A program made the translations under genes and the position numbers. Under the pieces are notes generated by a model. The model was not told the origin of the DNA, did not search any database, and saw nothing but the letters and a program-made list of their open reading frames with translations. From the NCBI RefSeq assembly GCF_000701365.1, contig NZ_JNIK01000013.1, forward strand, positions 62,001-126,000: 64,000 nucleotides of DNA, read 5' to 3'. The stretch is from Blastococcus sp. URHD0036 (GTDB taxonomy: Bacteria; Actinomycetota; Actinomycetes; Mycobacteriales; Geodermatophilaceae). This document shows positions 42,920 through 49,930 of this stretch, one piece after another (within the stretch, counting starts at the first letter, position 1; each line of letters starts with the position of its first letter).

Positions 42920-43086
42920 CTCACCGTTCCTCGAAGCCGGACGCCGTGACCGGGCACGGAGGTCAGACCCTCGGCGTCGGGCACCGGGGGCGTCACGCTA
43001 CACATCGTGCGCGCACCGCCCGCCGACCGCGCAGGCCCCTCACCCGGGCGGAGGAGCACCCCCGCCCGGGGAAACCGCCGCACGGG
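42920..43086. other. Intergenic region between TetR and cyclase genes
   Basis: A 167-bp gap. A perfect 9-bp inverted repeat at 43043-43070 (arms 43043-43051 and 43062-43070) is a probable terminator for the cyclase gene. The region from 42920 to about 42990 should hold the TetR promoter. No operator 2 copy was found here. Confidence 0.4.
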
Positions 43087-44130
43087 TCAGACGGTGGCGA
43101 CCGGGGTCAGCGGGGAGCCCTGGGTGCCGGGCAGCCGCAGCGGGGGCGCGGTGAGCAGGAAGCGGCTGCGCCCGTTCTCCCGCAGCCACGCGGCGAGGTC
43201 GTTGAGGTACCAGAGCTCGCCGAGCGGGACGCCGAGCTTGAACAGGCACAGGTGGTGGATCGGGAGCAGCGTGTGCGGCTCGCGCTTGTGGGTCGCCCAC
43301 CCCTCGACGGCGTAGTTGTCGGCGATCAGCGCCGAGATCTGCGACTCGGCGATCCACTGGAGGAGGTCCTCGTCGTTGCCGTCGAGGTGGGAGTGCATCG
43401 CCTGGATGCGGCTCGCGTCGGGGTTGCCGCCCCACTCCAGCACCTGGGTGGCGAAGCCGGTGTGCAGCAGGAGCATGTCGCCGGGCTCCACGACCACGTC
43501 GTCCGCGGCCATGATCTCCTTCAGCTTCGCCAGGCCGACCGGCTGCCAGTCGTCACCCATGTGGTGGCGCAGGTCGACCAGGACGCCGCGGCCCTGCACG
43601 CCGTGCGCGGCCATGTGCTCGAGGCCGAGGTGGCGGGCGAAGCTCTTGCTGCCACTGCCGTCGCCCTTGGCGTCCTCCGCCGGGCCGACGATGTCGGTGC
43701 CGGCGCGGTAGCCGTTGTAGTAAACGGCCTCGGCGACGCCGTCGCCGTCGGCGTCGAATTCGGCACCCTGGTGGGCCAGCGCGTCCCACTGCGTCGAGTA
43801 CTGCAGCCACATCGTCACGACGTCGTCGGACCAGACGTCGACGTAGTGCTTGTTGATCGACTCCCGCGCGACGACGTTGTAGAAGACGTCCTGGTTGTGC
43901 TGCAGGTCCTCGGTGGGCCGCAGGATCGGCGGGTAGCGCCGCTGGTTGAGCGACGAGCCGCCGGGGAGGTCCAGCGGGAGGCTCAGGCTGAACGCCCTGC
44001 CCTCCCGGACCTCGCGGACGCCCTGCAGCACCTTCTCCGCGGTCAGCAGGTTGATCCGGCCGAGCTCGTCGTCCTCGCCCCAGTCACCCCAGGTCGAGCC
44101 GTCCGGACGCTGCTGCCATCGCTTGGCCAT
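43087..44130 (-). CDS. Cyclase family protein (kynurenine-formamidase-like)
   Basis: A 347-residue metal-dependent hydrolase of PF04199. The central WDALAHQGAEFD (Trp-Asp-x-Leu-x-His) and the later HKREPHTLLPIHHLCLF regions supply histidine and acidic metal ligands. The family includes isatin hydrolase, formamidases and putative lactonases, so it could open a lactone made by the nearby Baeyer-Villiger enzyme. ATG at 44130 lies 92 bp from the divergent SnoaL gene, and both share operator 2 site C. Confidence 0.87.
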   Translation of the reverse strand: MAKRWQQRPDGSTWGDWGEDDELGRINLLTAEKVLQGVREVREGRAFSLSLPLDLPGGSSLNQRRYPPILRPTEDLQHNQDVFYNVVARESINKHYVDVWSDDVVTMWLQYSTQWDALAHQGAEFDADGDGVAEAVYYNGYRAGTDIVGPAEDAKGDGSGSKSFARHLGLEHMAAHGVQGRGVLVDLRHHMGDDWQPVGLAKLKEIMAADDVVVEPGDMLLLHTGFATQVLEWGGNPDASRIQAMHSHLDGNDEDLLQWIAESQISALIADNYAVEGWATHKREPHTLLPIHHLCLFKLGVPLGELWYLNDLAAWLRENGRSRFLLTAPPLRLPGTQGSPLTPVATV

Positions 44131-44189
44131 TCGGCGCTCCTCGTCGTCGGGACCGTCCGCGGTGACGGCCCGTCGGATACTATGGATTC

Positions 44190-44208
44190 TTGTACCGATC
44201 GGTCAATT
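44190..44208. promoter_or_regulatory. Operator 2, site C, with -10 box
   Basis: TGTACCGATCGGTCAATT with a perfect ACCGATCGGT palindrome lies between the divergent cyclase and SnoaL genes. A TACTAT -10-like hexamer at 44178-44183 reads toward the SnoaL gene, so the operator covers its predicted transcription start. This placement suits repression. Confidence 0.65.
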
Positions 44209-44221
44209 GAGCGGAGACGGC

Positions 44222-44620
44222 ATGACGGCGACCGAGGACGCGGCCATCGACGCGGGGGTGCGCGCTGCGATCGCGGCGCTGTCCCGGGCGCAGGACGCCG
44301 GCCGGCCCGACGAGCTGGCGGCGCTCTACACCGACGACGCCGTCCTCGAGCTCCCCGGCATGGAGCCGGTCGCCGGCGCAGCGGCGCTCCGGGAGGCCTT
44401 CGCCGCCTGGGCGCCGAAGGCCCCGCAACTGCACCTGGTCGGCAACGTCCTCGTCCGCCCCCGCGGGCCGGGCGAGGCGACCGCCACCAGCGACGTCGCG
44501 ATGGTGCAGCGGGGTGAGGCCGGGTGGGCCGTGCAGGTCGTCGGCCACTACGAGGACACGTTCCGGCTGACCGACGGCGCCTGGAAGCTGCACCGGCGCA
44601 GCACGACCTTCTCCTTCTGA
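44222..44620 (+). CDS. SnoaL-like (NTF2 fold) protein
   Basis: A 132-residue protein with the NTF2 fold: an opening helix, AALYTDDAVLELPGMEPVAGAAALREAFAAWAP, and a core ending HYEDTFRLTDGAWKLHRRS. SnoaL-like proteins catalyse cyclisations, epoxide hydrolysis, ketosteroid isomerisation or act as monooxygenase partners. ATG at 44222 follows GGAGACGGC. Its closest relative is the next gene, so the pair is a tandem duplication. Confidence 0.8.
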   Translation: MTATEDAAIDAGVRAAIAALSRAQDAGRPDELAALYTDDAVLELPGMEPVAGAAALREAFAAWAPKAPQLHLVGNVLVRPRGPGEATATSDVAMVQRGEAGWAVQVVGHYEDTFRLTDGAWKLHRRSTTFSF

Positions 44621-44644
44621 CCCGCACCCGCACCCGGAGGACCC

Positions 44645-45043
44645 GTGACGCTCCCGCTCGACCCGTCGGTCTCGGCGGCCGTGCTCAACGCCGTCGCCGC
44701 GTACGCCCAGGCGCTGGACGCCGGGCGGACCGACGACCTCGCCGCGCTCTTCACCCCCGACGGCGTCGCCGAGATCGTGGGCAGCTCCGCCTTCACCGGC
44801 CGCGACGCCATCCGCGAGGGCTACGCGGCCTTCGCACCCTCCGCTCCGCAGCTGCACCTGGTGGCCAACACCGTGGTCACGCCGGCGTCCGAGGACGAGG
44901 TCACCGCGGTCAGCGACCTGGCCTTCCTGCACCGCGGGAAGAGCGGCTGGCGGGTGCAGCTCACTGGCCGGTACGACGACACGCTGCGCCGCACCTACGA
45001 GGGCTGGCGCTTCACCCGCCGCGTGCTGACCCTCTCGCCCTGA
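44645..45043 (+). CDS. SnoaL-like (NTF2 fold) protein, tandem paralogue
   Basis: A 132-residue NTF2-fold protein, the same length as the previous gene and sharing AALF/YTxDxVxEI/L, AAFAPxAPQLHLVxNxVV, and GRY/HYxDT-W. GTG at 44645 is preceded by GGAGGACC. The two could form a heterodimer. Candidate roles are ketosteroid-isomerase-like chemistry or partner for the adjoining convergent BVMO. Confidence 0.8.
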   Translation: MTLPLDPSVSAAVLNAVAAYAQALDAGRTDDLAALFTPDGVAEIVGSSAFTGRDAIREGYAAFAPSAPQLHLVANTVVTPASEDEVTAVSDLAFLHRGKSGWRVQLTGRYDDTLRRTYEGWRFTRRVLTLSP

Positions 45044-45078
45044 CGCCCCTGACCGAGCCCGCGGCCCGGTCAGGGGCG
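45044..45078. terminator. Bidirectional terminator between SnoaL and BVMO
   Basis: A perfect 12-bp inverted repeat with arms 45044-45055 and 45067-45078 and an 11-nt loop lies between the convergent stop codons. Confidence 0.7.
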
Positions 45079-45083
45079 CGAGC

Positions 45084-46727
45084 TCAGACGGCGGGGACCT
45101 GCACCTTCGTGAACGTCAGCGCCGGGAACCCGGCCTCGGCGTCGCGCGCCATCAGCTTGCGCAGGGTCGGGCGCCCCGTCGGGTTCAGCAGCTGCCGGAC
45201 GGGCTTGCCGGGGATGTTGGCCCCGTAGAAGTAGCTGCTGTCGAGGAACGACGACATCCGCGAGCTGTCGTTCATCATCGTCGTCCACTTCTCCTCGGCC
45301 GCCTCGTCGACCTCGACGACGTCCTGCCCGTGCTCGCGCGCGTGCAGCAGCACGTCCATGACGTAGTCGACCTGGTCGCCGGCGTAGCGCGGGTTGTTGC
45401 CCTGCGCACCGTGCGGGCCGCCGGGGAAGAAGAAGTTCGGGAAGCCGGCGGTCATGATGCCAAGGTAGGTGTGCGGGCCGTCGGCCCAGTGCTCCTCCAG
45501 CGGCAGACCGTCCCGGCCGCGGACGCCGAGCCGGTTGAGGGCGCCGGTGCCGAAGTCGTAGCCGGTCGCCCAGATGATCACGTCGTACTCGCGGTGGCCC
45601 TCACCGGTCTCGATGCCGGTCTCGGTGATCCGCAGGATCGGCGTCTCGCGCAGGGAGACCAGGTCGACGTTCGGGTTGTTGTAGGCCTCGAAGTAGCCCG
45701 TGCCGAAGGGGGGACGGCGGCCGCCGTACCCGCTGTCCTTGGGGATCAGCCGCTCCGCCGTGACCGGGTCGGCGACGATGCTGCGGATCTTCGCGGCCAT
45801 GTAGTCGCACCAGGCGGCGTTGACCTCGGGGTTGAACAACAGGTCGAAGTAGCTCTCGGTGAGCTTGCGGAAGCCGGAGCTGTTCCACATCTGCTCGAAG
45901 ACCTCCTGCCACTGCTCGCGGGTGTCCTCGACGGACTTGCGGCCGATCGGCGTGTGCATGAAGCCGCTGGGCGAGGCGTCGAGCGCGGCGACGATCTCGG
46001 CGAACCGGGCCTTGAGGTCGGCCTGCTCCTCGGGCGGGATGGGCCGGTTGTTGAGCGGCGTCACCCAGTCGGCGTTCATCTGGTAGACGGTCAGGTTCGC
46101 GACCTCGTCGGCGATCGCCGGCACGATCTGCACGCCGCTGGAACCGGTGCCGATCTGCGCCACGCGCTTGCCCCGGAAGTCGACGGGCGTCTTGGGCCAG
46201 AGGCCGGTGTGGTGCTGCGGCCCCCGGAAGCGGTCCCGCCCCTCGATGGCCGGGATGAAGGGCACCGAGAGGTTGCCGCTGGCGGCCACCACGTGGCGGG
46301 CGCGCCAGGTCCGGCCGTCCGCCGTCCCGACGGTGGAGGTGCCGGTCGCCTCGTCGAACACCACCGAGGTCACGCGGGCGCCGAACTCGATGGACCGGCG
46401 CATGTCGCACCGGTCGAGCACGAACTCGAAGTACCCCTCGATCTCCGGCTGACCCGCGTACTGCTCCGACCACTCCCACTCCTGCCACAGCTCCTCGGAG
46501 AAGAGGAAGCCGTAGGACCAGCTCTCGGAGTCGAACCGGGCGCCCGGGTAGCGGTTCCAGTGCCAGACGCCACCCGGGCCGTCGGCAGCCTCGAGGAGGG
46601 TCACCGAGAAGCCGGCCTCCCGGGCCCGCCGCAGCTGGTAGATGCCCGTGACACCGGCACCGATGACCAGGACGTCGACCGTGTCCCCCGGGTCGACCCC
46701 AGCCGCACCCGTCGACGGTCCAGTCAT
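45084..46727 (-). CDS. Baeyer-Villiger-type flavin monooxygenase
   Basis: A 547-residue type I BVMO: inserts one oxygen from O2 into a ketone to give an ester or lactone, using FAD and NADPH. Motifs: first Rossmann VIGAGVTGIYQL (residues 22-32); BVMO fingerprint FRGPQHHTGLWP (167-178), which fits FxGxxxHxxxWP; second Rossmann QIGTGSSGVQ (191-200). ATG at 46727 has GCGGAGGAC upstream. It is divergent from an SDR gene through a 278-bp region with operator 2 sites D and E. Cyclohexanone, cyclic terpenoid or steroid ketone are typical substrate types for the family. Confidence 0.94.
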   Translation of the reverse strand: MTGPSTGAAGVDPGDTVDVLVIGAGVTGIYQLRRAREAGFSVTLLEAADGPGGVWHWNRYPGARFDSESWSYGFLFSEELWQEWEWSEQYAGQPEIEGYFEFVLDRCDMRRSIEFGARVTSVVFDEATGTSTVGTADGRTWRARHVVAASGNLSVPFIPAIEGRDRFRGPQHHTGLWPKTPVDFRGKRVAQIGTGSSGVQIVPAIADEVANLTVYQMNADWVTPLNNRPIPPEEQADLKARFAEIVAALDASPSGFMHTPIGRKSVEDTREQWQEVFEQMWNSSGFRKLTESYFDLLFNPEVNAAWCDYMAAKIRSIVADPVTAERLIPKDSGYGGRRPPFGTGYFEAYNNPNVDLVSLRETPILRITETGIETGEGHREYDVIIWATGYDFGTGALNRLGVRGRDGLPLEEHWADGPHTYLGIMTAGFPNFFFPGGPHGAQGNNPRYAGDQVDYVMDVLLHAREHGQDVVEVDEAAEEKWTTMMNDSSRMSSFLDSSYFYGANIPGKPVRQLLNPTGRPTLRKLMARDAEAGFPALTFTKVQVPAV

Positions 46728-46776
46728 CTGTCCTCCGCTCCCATCCCGCCGCAGCACCGCGACGGAACCAGTGTTT

Positions 46777-46795
46777 CGACCGATCGGTCCAATTA
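46777..46795. promoter_or_regulatory. Operator 2, site D
   Basis: CGACCGATCGGTCCAATTA with a perfect 12-bp palindrome GACCGATCGGTC, 50 to 68 bp upstream of the BVMO start. A TGTAAT-like -10 for the leftward gene overlaps its right side. Confidence 0.65.
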
Positions 46796-46869
46796 CAGGC
46801 TAGGCCAGACCGTCGCCCGCGGGCAACGGCCCGTCGGCGCAAGAGGAGGCGACCGGGGCCCATTGCCTG

Positions 46870-46890
46870 TACCGACCGCTTGTTCTAATT
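46870..46890. promoter_or_regulatory. Operator 2, site E
   Basis: A long copy beginning TACCGACCGCTTG and ending TTCTAATT, about 116-136 bp upstream of the SDR start at 47006. It overlaps a TCTAAT -10-like hexamer at 46884-46889. It differs from site F (56031-56051) at only two of 21 positions. Confidence 0.65.
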
Positions 46891-47005
46891 TCAGCCGACC
46901 GCCCGTGGTACCGGTGCCTGCCCTGGGCACGGCGGCCGCGCACGCCGCCGGCACGGGAGGATCCCGCGGCCGGCCCCCCTTGCACCACACAGACGAGGAG
47001 CGCAC

Positions 47006-47746
47006 ATGTCGCTGGACGGGAAGGTCGCGGTCGTCACCGGCGGCGGCCGCGGTATCGGGCAGGCCATCGCCGTCGTGCTCGCGCAGCACGGTGCCGCCGT
47101 CGCGGTCTGGGACCTCGACCTGCCGGGTGCCGAGGCGACCGCCACCGCGATCCGCGACGCGGGTGGCCGGGCCGTTGCCGTGGGTGGCGACGCCGCCGAC
47201 GCCGTCCAGGTTCGGGCCGCCGTCGAGCGCACCCACACCGAGCTGGGCCCGGTGACCGTGTTGGTGAACAACGCCGGCATCAACGAGACCGTCCGCTTCA
47301 CCGACCTGTCCGAGGAGGCCTGGGACCGGCTCATCCGGATCAACCTCAAGGGGCCGTTCCTCGTCACCCAGGCGCTCGTCCCCGACATGCTCGAGGCCGG
47401 CTGGGGCCGCATCGTCAACATCTCGTCGTCGTCGGCGCAGACCGGGTCGCCCAAGATGGCGCACTACGTCGCCTCCAAGGGCGGCGTCATCGGGCTGACG
47501 AAGGCGCTGGCGATGGAGTACGTGGCCAAGGGCATCACGGTCAACCACGTGCCGCCGGGCTTCATCGACACCCCGCTGACCCGGCAGACGCTCGGCGACG
47601 TCCAGGCCGTGGCCGCGATGATGCCGATGAAGCGGGCCGGCACCCCGGAGGACGTCGCGCACGCCGTCGCCTTCCTCGCCTCGGAGGAGGCCGGCTACGT
47701 GACCGGCCAGACGCTGAGCCCCAACGGCGGGCGCTACCTGGTCTGA
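47006..47746 (+). CDS. Short-chain dehydrogenase/reductase (FabG-like)
   Basis: A 246-residue SDR of FabG type. TGGGRGIG, WDLD at the end of strand 2 (NAD preference), NNAGINETV, ISSSSAQTGSP and YVASKGG, and C-terminal YVTGQTLSPNGG are all present. It leads a rightward run to the 432-residue dehydrogenase and a hydratase. It could reduce or oxidise a ring ketone/alcohol in the same set as the BVMO. Confidence 0.9.
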   Translation: MSLDGKVAVVTGGGRGIGQAIAVVLAQHGAAVAVWDLDLPGAEATATAIRDAGGRAVAVGGDAADAVQVRAAVERTHTELGPVTVLVNNAGINETVRFTDLSEEAWDRLIRINLKGPFLVTQALVPDMLEAGWGRIVNISSSSAQTGSPKMAHYVASKGGVIGLTKALAMEYVAKGITVNHVPPGFIDTPLTRQTLGDVQAVAAMMPMKRAGTPEDVAHAVAFLASEEAGYVTGQTLSPNGGRYLV

Positions 47747-47804
47747 GCTCGAGGCGTCCGGGGGTCCCCCCGTCGTCAGTCATCGCAACGCAGCGAGGAG
47801 AGAC

Positions 47805-49103
47805 ATGGACGAGAGCACCCCCCGACCCATCCGCGTGGTCCAGTGGGCGACCGGCAACATCGGCTCCCGCGCACTGCGCGCGGTGCTGGCGCACCCCGAC
47901 CTGGAACTGGCGGGCGTGTACGTCACGAACCCCGACAAGGTGGGCCGGGACGCCGGCGACCTGGCGGGCAGCGGCACCACGACGGGCGTGCTGGCCACCG
48001 ACGACGCCGACGCGATCGTGGCCCTCGACGCCGACGTCGCGCTGTACATGCCGCTGCGCTGCGACTTCGACGAGGTCTGCCGGCTGCTCGCGTCCGGCAA
48101 GGACGTCGTCACCACGCGCGGGGAGTTCCACCACCCCGCGAGCCTCGCCCCCGACGTGCGCGCCCGCGTCGAGCAGGCATGCGCGGAGGGTGGCACCTCG
48201 ATCCACGCGACCGGCAGCAGCCCCGGGTTCATCACCGAGGCCATCCCCCTGGTGCTGACCTCGATCGTGCGCCGGCTGGACCACCTCTCCATCGACGAGT
48301 ACGCGAACCTCGAGCAGCGCAACTCCCCCGCGCTGCTGTTCGACATCATGGGCTTCGGCAAGCGGCCGGAGGAGCTGGGGAAGAAGCGGGCCGCGCACCT
48401 CGCGGCGGCGTTCGGGCCGTCCCTGCGCGTCACCGCCGAGGCCCTGGGGCTGCCGCTGGACAGCATCGAGGCCACCGAGGAGCTGGCGCTCGCCACGCGC
48501 GACGTGCAGATCGCGGCCGGCACCGTCGCCGCGGGCACCGTCGCGGGTCAGCGGACGGTCATCTCCGGGATGCGCGACGGCGTCGAACTCATCCGCTTCC
48601 GGGCCAACTGGATCTGCACGACGGAGATCGACGCGGACTGGGACATGCAGGCCACGGGCTGGCGGGTGCAGATGGCCGGCGACACGCCTCTCGACGTCCG
48701 CCTCGAGTTCGACGTCCCCCCGGAGCGGATGGCCGAGTACTCCCCCGGCTACACCGCCCACCGCGCCGTCAACGCCATCGCGGCGGTGCGCGCCGCGGCG
48801 CCGGGGATCCGCACCAGCGTCGACCTGCCGCAGGTCGTGGCGTCGCTGGGCAGCGCACCGATCAGCGACGCCGAGGCGGCGGAGCTCGCCGGGCTGGTGA
48901 CCGCCGGCGGTCAGGACCCCAACTTCCTCCCGGTGGAGGCCGACCGGCTCGCCGAGGAGCACGCGGCGCACACCGCTCACCGGGGCGACGACGAGGCGGC
49001 CACGGGACTGGTCGGCACGCCCAGCCACGACCCGAACTTCCTCCCGGTCGAGACCGGACGCGTCACCGGCGACGACGACGCCGGGGACCTGCAGCGGTCG
49101 TGA
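47805..49103 (+). CDS. NAD(P)-dependent dehydrogenase, DapB-like/diaminopentanoate dehydrogenase family
   Basis: A 432-residue protein with an N-terminal Rossmann fold, VVQWATGNIGSRALRAVL, that matches the dihydrodipicolinate reductase-like or 2,4-diaminopentanoate dehydrogenase group. In actinobacterial catabolic clusters relatives are annotated only broadly. The C-terminus holds two DPNFLPVE copies (residues 371-378 and 409-416) in a flexible acidic tail. The stop overlaps the start of the hydratase gene (GTGA). Its reaction is unknown. Confidence 0.82.
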   Translation: MDESTPRPIRVVQWATGNIGSRALRAVLAHPDLELAGVYVTNPDKVGRDAGDLAGSGTTTGVLATDDADAIVALDADVALYMPLRCDFDEVCRLLASGKDVVTTRGEFHHPASLAPDVRARVEQACAEGGTSIHATGSSPGFITEAIPLVLTSIVRRLDHLSIDEYANLEQRNSPALLFDIMGFGKRPEELGKKRAAHLAAAFGPSLRVTAEALGLPLDSIEATEELALATRDVQIAAGTVAAGTVAGQRTVISGMRDGVELIRFRANWICTTEIDADWDMQATGWRVQMAGDTPLDVRLEFDVPPERMAEYSPGYTAHRAVNAIAAVRAAAPGIRTSVDLPQVVASLGSAPISDAEAAELAGLVTAGGQDPNFLPVEADRLAEEHAAHTAHRGDDEAATGLVGTPSHDPNFLPVETGRVTGDDDAGDLQRS

Positions 49104-49879
49104 GCGACGACCTGGGCACGCCCTTCCTCCGGCTGACCCGCGAGGGGCCGGTGGCCTGGTGCGTGATCGATCGCCCGGCCTCGCGCAACGCCCTGACGTC
49201 GGCCATGTACTACGGGATCAAGCGGGCCGTGTACCTGGTGGACGCCGACCCGGACCTGGCGGCGCTGGTCATCACCGGCACCGGAGACGTCTTCGCTCCC
49301 GGCGGCGACCTCGGCGGCGGATCGGCCGAGGGCGAACAGCCGGTGCCGGCGATGGGTCCGGACACGTTGCCCTTCACGGCGATCCGGGACAGCCGCGCGC
49401 CGGTGGTCGCCGCGGTCAACGGCATCTGCCAGGGCGGCGGCCTGCTCGTCGCGATGATGGCCGACATCGCGGTCGTCAGTGACCGGGCGACGTTCCGCGT
49501 CCCGGAGCTGCTGCGCGGCATCCCGGACGCCACGTTCGCCGCCACGCTGCCCGCGCACGTGGGCGTCGCCGTCGCGCGCGACCTGCTGCTCTCGGCGCGC
49601 CGGTTCGACGCGGCCGAGGCCCTGCGGCTCGGGCTGATCTCGCGGGTGGTCCCGCACGACGCCCTGCGGACGGCGGCGCTGGAGGCGGTCGCCCAGGTCC
49701 TGCGGACCGCCCCGGCAGCGCGCGCCCAGGTCAAGCGGATGCTCAACGAGCACTACCCGCCGACCGACCACCTGACGATGTTCGCCGCGCTCGCGGAGTC
49801 CCCGGAGCCGCGCGAGGGCATGCGGGCGTTCATGGAGAAGCGCCCACCCGCCTGGGTCCCGCCGGACCTGCCGTCCTGA
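49100..49879 (+). CDS. Enoyl-CoA hydratase/isomerase family protein
   Basis: A 259-residue crotonase-fold protein with FAPGGDLGGG and NGICQGGGLLVAMMAD oxyanion segments, and VPELLRGIPDAT in place of the usual catalytic loop. One glutamate is present in VPELLRG, but the second catalytic glutamate position is not obvious, so it may be an isomerase, hydrolase or decarboxylase rather than a hydratase. GTG at 49100 overlaps the previous stop. It is closed by a strong bidirectional terminator. Confidence 0.88.
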   Translation: MSDDLGTPFLRLTREGPVAWCVIDRPASRNALTSAMYYGIKRAVYLVDADPDLAALVITGTGDVFAPGGDLGGGSAEGEQPVPAMGPDTLPFTAIRDSRAPVVAAVNGICQGGGLLVAMMADIAVVSDRATFRVPELLRGIPDATFAATLPAHVGVAVARDLLLSARRFDAAEALRLGLISRVVPHDALRTAALEAVAQVLRTAPAARAQVKRMLNEHYPPTDHLTMFAALAESPEPREGMRAFMEKRPPAWVPPDLPS

Positions 49880-49886
49880 CGGCGGT

Positions 49887-49924
49887 CCCGGGGTGTCCGC
49901 GCCGACCGGCGCGGACACCCCGGG
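49887..49924. terminator. Bidirectional terminator, hydratase/FMO
   Basis: A perfect 17-bp inverted repeat, arms 49887-49903 and 49908-49924, four-base loop, between convergent stops. Confidence 0.8.
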
Positions 49925-49930
49925 CCCGGT

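Noticed and set aside
46728..46869. Possible small gene in the BVMO-SDR gap
   Set aside because: Short frames only, no ribosome site, and the gap is filled by operators and promoters.
49100..49879. Assigning a definite hydratase function to the second crotonase
   Set aside because: The second catalytic glutamate could not be identified, so only the fold family is called.
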